Shown here: one piece after another, positions 1-4,497 of the stretch
How the letters are laid out: every line of letters starts with the position of its first letter
Numbering within the stretch: position 1 is the stretch's first letter
Assembly (NCBI GenBank): GCA_023445705.1
Contig: JAEXKM010000007.1
Span: forward strand, 1-5,155
Length of the DNA stretch: 5,155 nucleotides
Source of the DNA: Pseudomonadota bacterium
GTDB taxonomy: Bacteria > Pseudomonadota > Alphaproteobacteria > Caulobacterales > Caulobacteraceae
Reading direction: 5' to 3'
The notes under the pieces: generated by a model
The model's database searches: none
What the model saw: the letters and a program-made list of their open reading frames with translations, nothing else
What the model was told of the DNA's origin: nothing
Made by a program: the position numbers and the translations under genes

Positions 1-193
1 GGGCCAGGTCCAGCAGCGTCTCGAACACCACGGCGAGCATCTCGCCCCGCGCCGCGCCCCTGATGTCGTTGACGAACAGTGCCTCCATCTCCGGAGAGCG
101 TGCAAAGAGCCGCTGATAGACGGCGGCCGTCGGATCAGCGTCGTTTTCGGCCAAGGCCTCTAGGCTTGCAGCGACGAGATTGGTCTCGCTCAT
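1..193 (-). CDS. Globin-like protein, N-terminal part (cut by window edge)
   Basis: The reading frame opens at the ATG complementary to 191-193 and runs off the window at base 1, giving 64 residues starting MSETNLVAASLEALAENDAD. A strong ribosome site (AGGGGAGG, 7 bases before the ATG) fixes the start. Residues 25-40 (VYQRLFARSPEMEALF) followed by the helical stretch GEMLAVVFETLLDL (50-63) resemble the first helices and the CD-corner Phe of the globin fold, as in small uncharacterised proteobacterial globin-like proteins. The proximal haem His would lie beyond the window, so haem binding cannot be judged. The gene lies 44 bases after the HxlR gene on the same strand and could be co-transcribed with it. 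A hairpin-forming dyad covers its ribosome site. A role in oxygen or nitric-oxide binding is only inferred from the fold. Confidence 0.68.
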   Translation of the reverse strand, partial: MSETNLVAASLEALAENDADPTAAVYQRLFARSPEMEALFVNDIRGAARGEMLAVVFETLLDLA

Positions 194-195
194 TC

Positions 196-219
196 AGGTT
201 CCTCCCCTTGGAGCAACCT
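196..219 (-). promoter_or_regulatory. Dyad/hairpin overlapping the ribosome site of the globin-like gene
   Basis: On the minus strand, arm AGGTTGCTCC (219-210) faces GGAGGAACCT (205-196) around a 4-base loop AAGG. Nine of ten positions pair, with one G-G mismatch. In the mRNA the right arm and loop contain the Shine-Dalgarno sequence (AGGGGAGG), so folding would hide it. The structure ends 2 bases before the ATG. It could be a translational switch or temperature-sensitive hairpin, or the same symmetry could be a DNA operator. There is no T-run, so it is not a typical terminator for the upstream HxlR gene. The pairing is read directly from the sequence; the function is inference. Confidence 0.45.
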
Positions 220-237
220 TAGGCGAAGAACCGCGCG

Positions 238-681
238 TTAGAAGCCCGGTCTCGTCTCAACCGCACGCGCGTCGACCGGCTCCCCGCATTCCGAGCAGGT
301 CTGCACCGGATAGAAGTCGCAGCCGCAGGCCTTGTGCCGGTGCAGCAGCGGCGGCCCCTCCTCCCCCGCATAGTACCGGTCGCCCCAGTGCACGATGGCC
401 ATGACGACAGGATGCAGCGCCAGGCCCTTCTCGGTCAGCCGATATTCGTAGCGCACCGGTCTGTCCTGATACTGCGAGCGATAGAGCACGCCCTCCTCGG
501 TCAGCAGCTTGAGGCGATCGGCGATGATGGTGCGCGAAATCCCCAGGCGCTCCTGAAAAGCCTCGAACCGGCGCACGCCCAGGAAGCAGTCGCGCAGGAC
601 CATCAGCGTCCAGCGGTCGCCGATCACCGCCACCGACCGCGCCACCGAACACTGCTGGTCGGCCAACTCGTCCCACTTCAT
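238..681 (-). CDS. HxlR-family winged-helix transcriptional regulator with Cys-rich tail
   Basis: The product is 147 residues, typical of or slightly longer than HxlR/MarR-like regulators. Residues 8-32 (DQQCSVARSVAVIGDRWTLMVLRDC) carry the family hallmark: a Cys (C11) followed by the IGDRWTLMVLRD helix. Residues 38-62 (RFEAFQERLGISRTIIADRLKLL) form the DNA-reading helix-turn-helix, and 63-85 the wing (GVLYRSQYQDRPVRYEYRLTEKG). The tail has His114, His116 and C119-x-C121-x7-C129-x2-C132, a possible metal site. I chose the ATG at 679-681 because the protein then starts just before the conserved Cys. The in-frame ATG at 769-771 would run through the whole divergent spacer and into the SDR start. 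Its ribosome site is weak. Members bind DNA as dimers and often control a divergent neighbour, here the SDR operon. The inducer is unknown; C11 matches the position of a redox-sensing Cys in some family members. Confidence 0.93.
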   Translation of the reverse strand: MKWDELADQQCSVARSVAVIGDRWTLMVLRDCFLGVRRFEAFQERLGISRTIIADRLKLLTEEGVLYRSQYQDRPVRYEYRLTEKGLALHPVVMAIVHWGDRYYAGEEGPPLLHRHKACGCDFYPVQTCSECGEPVDARAVETRPGF

Positions 682-761
682 CGGTCCGCCCTTTCGCCAT
701 TGACCGGGTCCAGTTTCGATACCATGGTCCGTCCAGAAAATAAACTTATGGAGAGAACGCC
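682..761. promoter_or_regulatory. Divergent promoter/operator region between the HxlR and SDR genes
   Basis: This 80-base spacer must hold the start signals for both divergent genes. It contains the perfect 8-bp palindrome ACCATGGT (721-728), GGTCC at 683-687, 707-711 and 726-730, and the repeat GTCCAG at 708-713 and 731-736. A weak minus-strand promoter for the regulator can be drawn as TTTATT (744-739), 17 bases, TATCGA (721-716), which would place ACCATGGT in the spacer. For the SDR gene I see TTGACC (700-705) but no good -10 at the right distance; the AT-rich patch 737-749 may serve. GGAGAG (750-755) is the SDR ribosome site, 6 bases before the ATG. Autoregulation by the HxlR protein here is an inference from layout. 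Confidence 0.45.
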
Positions 762-1487
762 ATGGCGGCATGCTTGGTGGTCGGCGCTGGAGACGGCGTC
801 GGCGGAGCGATCGCGCGCGCCTTCGCCGCTGAAGGGCTGGAGGTCTGCGTCACCCGGCGCGCCCGGAACCTTGAGCAGCTCGAAGAGCTCGCCGCCTCGA
901 TCCGCGCCGACGGCGGCAAGGCGCGAGCTTATGGCGTCGACGCCCGGTCGGAGGACGAGATGGTCGCCCTCGTCGACCGCATCGAGGCCGAGGTCGGCCC
1001 GCTCGAAGTCGTCGTCTTCAACATCGGGGCGAACGTGCGCTTCGACCTGACCGAGACCACCTCGCGGGTCTTCCACAAGGTCTGGGAGATGGCCTGTTTC
1101 GCAGGCTTCCTGACCCTCCGCGAAGCCGCCCGCGTCATGCAGCCGCGCGGCAAGGGCACGATCCTCATCACCGGGGCCACGGCCTCCGTGCGAGGCCGGC
1201 AAGGCTTCTCGGCCTTCTCCTCGGCCAAGCACGGCCTGCGCGCCGTCGCCCAATCCGCAGCGCGCGAACTCGGCCCTCAAGGCATCCATGTCGCTCACGT
1301 GGTCGTGGACGGGGCCATCGACGGCGTCTTCGCCCGCACCAACATCCCCGACCGCGAAGAGCGCCTGGGGCGCGATGCGATCCTCAAGCCCGAGGAGATC
1401 GCCGCCAACTATGTCTGGCTGCACAAACAACAACGCTCGGCCTGGACGCACGAACTCGATCTACGCCCCTGGACCGAGGCCTGGTGA
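762..1487 (+). CDS. SDR-fold protein with degenerate catalytic residues
   Basis: The product is 241 residues, the usual length for a classical short-chain dehydrogenase/reductase. It has a cofactor-binding glycine motif near the N-terminus (VGAGDGVGGAIA, 7-18) and Arg32-Arg33 after the second strand, which favours NADP(H). Asp60 lies at the adenine-contact position, and NIGA at 87-90 replaces the usual NNAG. The active-site segment reads GFSAFSSAKHG (148-158): Lys156 is kept, but the catalytic Tyr is Phe152, the usual Ser position is Ala139, and the Asn of the helix-4 position appears to be Cys112. It therefore resembles an SDR subfamily with FxxxK in place of YxxxK, and its reaction cannot be predicted. 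The start follows GGAGAG by 6 bases. The gene stops 11 bases before the next start, so the two are probably one operon, divergent from the HxlR regulator. Confidence 0.92.
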   Translation: MAACLVVGAGDGVGGAIARAFAAEGLEVCVTRRARNLEQLEELAASIRADGGKARAYGVDARSEDEMVALVDRIEAEVGPLEVVVFNIGANVRFDLTETTSRVFHKVWEMACFAGFLTLREAARVMQPRGKGTILITGATASVRGRQGFSAFSSAKHGLRAVAQSAARELGPQGIHVAHVVVDGAIDGVFARTNIPDREERLGRDAILKPEEIAANYVWLHKQQRSAWTHELDLRPWTEAW

Positions 1488-1498
1488 GGAGACCGCCC

Positions 1499-2104
1499 AT
1501 GACCAAGACCGTCGAGTTCATTTTCGATTTCGGCAGCCCGAACGCCTATCTGGCCAACCGCGTCCTCGGCGACATCGCCAAGCGTGCCGGCGCCGAGGTG
1601 GTCGTCACCCCCGCTCTGCTGGGCGGCATCTTCAAGCTCACCGGCAACCAGGCGCCGATGACCGCCTTTGGCGGCATCCAGGGAAAGCTCGCCTATGAGG
1701 CGCTGGAGACGAAGCGCTTCGTCGAAAAGCACCAGTTGAACGACTACCGGTTCAACCCCCACTTCCCGGTCAACACCCTGCTGATCATGCGCGGGCTGGT
1801 CGCCGCCGAGCGCATGGGCGTGAAGGACGCCTATCTCGCGGCGGTGCTCGCCGGCATGTGGGAACGCGGTCTGAAGATGGACGATCCGGAGGTCGTGGCT
1901 CAGGTGCTGACCGAAGCCGGCCTCGACGCCAAGGCGATCCTCGAAGCGACCCAGGATCCGGAGGTGAAGGCTGAGCTCCTGGCCAACACCGAGCGTGCGG
2001 CCGCGCGCGGAGCCTTTGGCGTGCCCACCTTCTTCGTCGGCGACGAGATGTTCTTCGGCAAGGAGCGGCTCGGCCAGATCGAAGAAGAACTGGCCGCCGC
2101 CTGA
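1499..2104 (+). CDS. 2-hydroxychromene-2-carboxylate isomerase / kappa-GST-like (DsbA-fold) protein
   Basis: The product is 201 residues, the usual size for the HCCA isomerase and kappa-class glutathione transferase family: a thioredoxin fold with an inserted helical domain. The N-terminal FIFDFGSPNAYLA (7-19) places Ser13 where the family has its glutathione-activating Ser. NPHFPVNT (86-93) is a family motif, and GVPTF (174-178) supplies the cis-Pro loop. There is no CxxC, so it is not an oxidase of the DsbA type. Related enzymes use glutathione to isomerise a ring-opened aromatic intermediate in naphthalene breakdown, but no other aromatic-degradation gene is visible here, so the substrate is open. 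GAGGAG (1486-1491), 7 bases before ATG 1499, supports this start over the in-frame GTG at 1484. It lies 11 bases after the SDR gene and probably shares its transcript. Confidence 0.9.
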   Translation: MTKTVEFIFDFGSPNAYLANRVLGDIAKRAGAEVVVTPALLGGIFKLTGNQAPMTAFGGIQGKLAYEALETKRFVEKHQLNDYRFNPHFPVNTLLIMRGLVAAERMGVKDAYLAAVLAGMWERGLKMDDPEVVAQVLTEAGLDAKAILEATQDPEVKAELLANTERAAARGAFGVPTFFVGDEMFFGKERLGQIEEELAAA

Positions 2105-2106
2105 TC

Positions 2107-3081
2107 TCAGGAGAAGAAGGGCGCGAGGTTGCGGCGGATCCGATCCAGGACGGGTTCGTCGCCGTCTTCGATATCGAAGACCTGACCGGTGATGGTCTCG
2201 AAGGCCTGGATATAGACCGCCGCGGTCTCCACCAGCATGGCCTCGGGGATTTCGGGGATCGGGTCGTTGTAGGGATCGCAGCGCTCGGCGACCCATGCCC
2301 GGACGAAGTCCTTGTCGAAGCTCTCGGGCCGCTGCCCCTGCTCGAACCGCTCGGGATAGCTCTCCGCGAACCAGTAGCGGCTGGAGTCCGGCGTATGGAT
2401 CTCATCGGCCAGGATGATCTGACCGTCCGCGTCGGTCCCGAACTCGTACTTCGTATCGACCAGGATCAGTCCGCGCTTGGCGGCCAGCTCCTGACCGCGG
2501 GCGAACAGCGCCAGGGCGTACTTCGACAGCGTGTCCCACTGGTCCTGCGTCAGCAGTCCCTGCTCCACGATCTGGGCCGGCGTCAGCGGCTCGTCATGCC
2601 CGCCGTCGAACGCCTTGGAAGTCGGCGTGATGATCGGATGCGGAAGCTTCTGGTTGTCCCGCAGGCCGTCCGGCAGCCGGTGGCCGTACATCTCCCGCTC
2701 GCCCTTCTTGTAGAGCGTCAGGATCGAAGTGCCGGTCGTGCCCGCCAGATAGTCACGGACCACGATCTCGACGGGCAGGATGTCCAACCGGCGGCCGATC
2801 ACCACGTTGGGGTCCGGATAGGCCAGCACGTGGTTGGGGCAGATATCGCCAGTCCGCTCGAACCAGAACCGCGCGGTCTGCGTCAGCACCTGTCCCTTGA
2901 AGGGGATGGCGGCCAGGATGCGGTCGAAGGCGCTGATCCGGTCGCTGGCGATGATGATCCGCCGGCCGTCCGGCAGGTCGTAGTTATCGCGCACCTTCCC
3001 GAAATAGGGGTTCGGCAGTTCGGGAATGCGGGCCTCGCGCAGGACGCGATGGGCGTTGCGAGCCAGGGCAGCCTTGTCCAT
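2107..3081 (-). CDS. purC: Phosphoribosylaminoimidazole-succinocarboxamide (SAICAR) synthase, long form
   Basis: This cytoplasmic enzyme joins aspartate to CAIR using ATP to make SAICAR, a step of de novo purine synthesis. The 324-residue product begins the fold with GKVRDNYDL (28-36) and SDRISAFD (46-53). The signature region LPHPIITPTSKAFDGGHDEPLT spans 146-167, followed by LILVDTKYEFG (205-215) and ADEIHTPDSSRYW (225-237) in the ATP/substrate site. It is longer than the common bacterial form (about 240-260 residues) and resembles the yeast Ade1-type length class. The ATG at 3079-3081 is preferred because an in-frame TAG lies about 33 bases upstream with no common start codon between. The ribosome site is poor (GGAG 11 bases away). 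Its stop codon is two bases from that of the convergent isomerase gene. It is divergent from the peroxiredoxin gene. Confidence 0.97.
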   Translation of the reverse strand: MDKAALARNAHRVLREARIPELPNPYFGKVRDNYDLPDGRRIIIASDRISAFDRILAAIPFKGQVLTQTARFWFERTGDICPNHVLAYPDPNVVIGRRLDILPVEIVVRDYLAGTTGTSILTLYKKGEREMYGHRLPDGLRDNQKLPHPIITPTSKAFDGGHDEPLTPAQIVEQGLLTQDQWDTLSKYALALFARGQELAAKRGLILVDTKYEFGTDADGQIILADEIHTPDSSRYWFAESYPERFEQGQRPESFDKDFVRAWVAERCDPYNDPIPEIPEAMLVETAAVYIQAFETITGQVFDIEDGDEPVLDRIRRNLAPFFS

Positions 3082-3102
3082 GGGGGAATCCGCTCCGGAA
3101 AT

Positions 3103-3126
3103 CTTGCGCGCTCTCTAGCCCGCAAG
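3103..3126. promoter_or_regulatory. 24-bp interrupted dyad between purC and the peroxiredoxin gene
   Basis: The arms 3103-3112 (CTTGCGCGCT) and 3117-3126 (AGCCCGCAAG) pair at nine of ten positions around the centre CTCT, with one C-C mismatch. The dyad lies 8 bases upstream of a plausible -35 box for the peroxiredoxin gene. On the other strand it covers the place where a weak purC -10 (TAGAGA, 3117-3112, with TTGTCT at 3140-3135) can be drawn. This position suits a dimeric regulator acting on either gene. It lacks a T-run and lies upstream of both genes, so a terminator is unlikely. It could alternatively fold as a hairpin in a purC leader, 22 bases before the start codon. I cannot assign the regulator. 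Confidence 0.45.
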
Positions 3127-3133
3127 CGCGGCG

Positions 3134-3162
3134 AAGACAAAGGTAAGCGGCGCTTCTATAGT
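3134..3162 (+). promoter_or_regulatory. Putative promoter of the peroxiredoxin gene
   Basis: A possible -35 box AAGACA (3134-3139) is separated by exactly 17 bases from a good -10 box TATAGT (3157-3162). Transcription would start near 3169, leaving a short leader that contains the ribosome site GGAGGA (3174-3179), 5 bases before ATG 3185. The -10 match is good (5 of 6 to TATAAT) and the -35 moderate (4 of 6). This is prediction from consensus only. Confidence 0.4.
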
Positions 3163-3184
3163 CTTCTCGTTCTGGAGGACACCC

Positions 3185-3733
3185 ATGCGCCGTCTCGCCC
3201 TCGCCGCCGCCGTCGCGGCCCTCGCCGCCACGCCAGCCTTCGCCGCCCTGAAGGAAGGCGCCAAGGCTCCTGACTTCACCGCCCAGGGCTACCAGGCCGG
3301 CAAGCCGATCAACTTCTCCCTGGCCCAGGCGCGCAAGAACGGCCCTGTGGTCCTGTACTTCTTCCCGGCGGCCGAGACCGCAGGCTGCAATCTCGAAGCC
3401 CGCCTGTTCGCCGAGTCCATCGACGAGTTCAAAGCGCAGGGCGCGACCGTCATCGGCGTGACCTCCGGCAATCTCGACAAGCTGGCCTCATTCTCGGCCG
3501 ATACCGAGAAGTGCTCGGGCAAGTTCCCCGTCGCAGCCGACCCCAGCGCCAAGATCGCCGCCCAGTACGATGCGACCCTGGCCGTGAGGCCGGGCTGGTC
3601 GAACCGCACCTCCTACGTGATCTCGCCCACCGGCCAGGTGATCCACGCCTATTCGGACATGAAGGCGAACGACCACGTCGCCGAAACGCTCGGCGCGGTG
3701 AAGACCTGGCGCGCCAGCCACCCGAAGAAATAG
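3185..3733 (+). CDS. Exported peroxiredoxin, BCP/PrxQ-like (AhpC/TSA fold)
   Basis: The product is 182 residues. It starts with a Sec-type signal peptide (MRR, a hydrophobic Ala/Leu stretch, then TPAFA with likely cleavage after Ala20), so the mature protein of about 162 residues should act in the periplasm. The thioredoxin-fold core begins GAKAPDFTAQG (25-35). The peroxidatic motif PxxxTxxC is present as P61-AAE-T65-AG-C68, and Arg141 in NRTSYVI (140-146) fits the conserved active-site Arg. BCP-type enzymes often have a resolving Cys five residues after the first, but here that position is Arg73. The only other Cys is C110 (EKCSGKFPVAAD), which could be the resolving partner, or the protein may work as a 1-Cys enzyme. 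It should reduce hydrogen peroxide or organic peroxides; its reductant is not evident. GGAGGA lies 5 bases before the ATG. It is probably monocistronic, followed by a hairpin and a repeat element. Confidence 0.93.
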   Translation: MRRLALAAAVAALAATPAFAALKEGAKAPDFTAQGYQAGKPINFSLAQARKNGPVVLYFFPAAETAGCNLEARLFAESIDEFKAQGATVIGVTSGNLDKLASFSADTEKCSGKFPVAADPSAKIAAQYDATLAVRPGWSNRTSYVISPTGQVIHAYSDMKANDHVAETLGAVKTWRASHPKK

Positions 3734-3745
3734 GCCGCCAGCGTC

Positions 3746-3765
3746 CGCGGTTCTGCTAAGCCGCG
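3746..3765 (+). terminator. Hairpin after the peroxiredoxin gene, possible terminator without T-run
   Basis: Thirteen bases after the stop codon, CGCGG (3746-3750) pairs with CCGCG (3761-3765), extended by a T-G wobble and one T-A pair around a small loop. The following bases (ACTCTACTAG) lack a T-run, so an intrinsic terminator of the standard kind is not shown. It may protect the 3' end of the mRNA or help stop transcription together with the repeat element just downstream. Confidence 0.35.
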
Positions 3766-3776
3766 ACTCTACTAGA

Positions 3777-3883
3777 TCGTCATCCCCGGCCGCGTCAGCG
3801 TGCCGGGGATCCATAAACGTCAGCTTTTCCGACTATCTCTCGCGTCTATGGATGGCCGGGACCTCGCGGCCCGACCATGACGA
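3777..3883. repeat. REP/MITE-like intergenic inverted-repeat element
   Basis: The ends TCGTCAT (3777-3783) and ATGACGA (3877-3883) are perfect inverted repeats. An inner pair, ATCCATAAACG (3809-3819) and CGTCTATGGAT (3843-3853), repeats the symmetry with one mismatch, so the whole ~107 bp can fold on itself. Each half also has its own hairpin: ATCCCCGGC (3782-3790) with GCCGGGGAT (3802-3810) is a perfect 9-bp stem that extends by CGC/GCG, and ATGGCCGGG (3852-3860) pairs with CCCGACCAT (3870-3878) with one mismatch. Elements with CGTCATCCCCGG ends and an internal CCATA...TATGG are, as I recall, common between genes in Caulobacterales. No coding frame is present. It could be an inert dispersed repeat, a bidirectional terminator or an mRNA stabiliser. 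Confidence 0.72.
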
Positions 3884-3951
3884 CCTCAGGATGAGCCTCA
3901 CGCGCGGTCCCCGCTTCGCTGGTGAGCACCTTGGTTCGCTCCCGAAAAACC

Positions 3952-3980
3952 TTGCCCTGAACTCGGTTTTCCCGTACTAG
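3952..3980 (+). promoter_or_regulatory. Putative promoter of the rpsF-rpsR-rplI operon
   Basis: TTGCCC (3952-3957) is spaced 17 bases from TACTAG (3975-3980). The -35 match is fair (TTG plus one) and the -10 match is poor, so the call rests partly on location: it lies past the repeat element and about 140 bases before rpsF. Transcription starting near 3987 would leave a leader of about 130 bases, which contains two or three hairpins. The stretch between the repeat and this site (3884-3951) shows nothing else I can name beyond the short palindrome GGTGAGCACC (3921-3930). Confidence 0.33.
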
Positions 3981-3981
3981 C

Positions 3982-4087
3982 CCGCCTCTTCACGGAAGGC
4001 GGTCTTCGGCCGGAACGCAAAAGGATCGGGAAACTCCCGATCGCCGCGCCGCAAGAGCCATCGTATCCGACGCTACCCGGCGTCGGA
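3982..4087 (+). promoter_or_regulatory. Structured 5' leader of rpsF (three hairpins; possible S6:S18 control site)
   Basis: Three hairpins are visible. The first has CCGCC (3982-3986) and TTC (3989-3991) pairing with GAA (3995-3997) and GGCGG (3998-4002), leaving a 2-base bulge and the loop ACG; its start may lie at or before the transcription start. The second is a perfect 8-bp stem, GATCGGGA (4024-4031) with TCCCGATC (4035-4042), loop AAC. The third is a perfect 8-bp stem, TCCGACGC (4066-4073) with GCGTCGGA (4080-4087), loop TACCCG, ending 30 bases before the rpsF ATG. In many bacteria the S6:S18 complex binds a hairpin in the rpsF leader that mimics its rRNA site and carries an important CCG element. 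The CCG in the third loop is suggestive, but I cannot confirm a match to the known motif. Confidence 0.42.
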
Positions 4088-4117
4088 CGCGCCGCCCTCC
4101 ATACGGGAAAAGGAACT

Positions 4118-4480
4118 ATGGCGCTCTACGAGCACGTTGTTATTTCGCGGCAGGACATCTCGCCGCAACAGGCCGAAGCCCTCAACGACCAAATCAAGGC
4201 TCTGATCGAAGAAGGCGGCGGCTCCGTCGCTAAGATCGAGTACTGGGGTCTTCGTAACCTCACCTACCGCATCAAGAAGAACCGCAAGGGGCACTACTCC
4301 CTGCTCGCCATCGACGCCCCCGCGGCGGCGGTGAAGGAGATGGAGCGTCAACTGTCGCTGAACGAAGACGTTCTGCGCACCCTGACGCTGCGCGTCGAGG
4401 AACTCGACCTGGAGCTCTCCCCCATCCTGGCTCGCCGCGATCGTGATCGCGAACCGCGCCGCGAAGAATTCCAGTCCTAA
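4118..4480 (+). CDS. rpsF: 30S ribosomal protein S6
   Basis: S6 binds the central domain of 16S rRNA in the small subunit platform as a partner of S18. The 120-residue product starts ALYEHVVISRQDIS (2-15), the first strand of the ferredoxin-like fold. It carries the family core WGLRNLTYRIKKNRKGHY (43-60) and a helix-strand end (VKEMERQLSLNEDVLRTLTLRV, 72-93). A charged Arg/Glu-rich tail (106-118) is common in alphaproteobacterial S6. The ribosome site AAGGA (4110-4114) sits only 3 bases before the ATG, closer than for the two following genes, though GGG at 4105-4107 could also contribute. It heads the conserved rpsF-rpsR-rplI operon and has a structured leader upstream. Confidence 0.98.
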   Translation: MALYEHVVISRQDISPQQAEALNDQIKALIEEGGGSVAKIEYWGLRNLTYRIKKNRKGHYSLLAIDAPAAAVKEMERQLSLNEDVLRTLTLRVEELDLELSPILARRDRDREPRREEFQS

Positions 4481-4497
4481 GAAAGGGAGGGTTCAAT

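Noticed and set aside
682..771. Upstream ATG at 769-771 as the start of the HxlR gene
   Set aside because: It would add 30 residues absent from the family, use up the whole divergent promoter spacer and overlap the SDR start.
678..1451. Long minus-strand open frame (257 residues) opposite the SDR gene
   Set aside because: It is antisense to a clear SDR coding region, has low-complexity composition and no recognisable domain; such frames are common opposite GC-rich genes.
1484..1498. GTG at 1484 as the start of the isomerase gene
   Set aside because: ATG 1499 has a well-placed GAGGAG site 7 bases upstream and gives the N-terminus expected for the family; GTG 1484 would overlap the SDR stop and translate through that ribosome site.
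1409..2296. Minus-strand open frame (295 residues) opposite the isomerase gene and overlapping the end of purC
   Set aside because: It is antisense to a well-supported gene and overlaps the purC 3' end in a different frame.
3103..3126. Dyad read as an intrinsic terminator
   Set aside because: It sits between two divergent genes with nothing to terminate and has no T-run on either side.
2395..3273. Long plus-strand open frame (292 residues) opposite purC
   Set aside because: It is the complement of purC's conserved motifs, and it runs over the divergent spacer into the peroxiredoxin gene in another frame; no domain is recognisable.
3921..3930. Short palindrome GGTGAGCACC upstream of the ribosomal operon
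   Set aside because: A 10-base palindrome with a 2-base centre is expected by chance in GC-rich DNA, and its position gives no further support.
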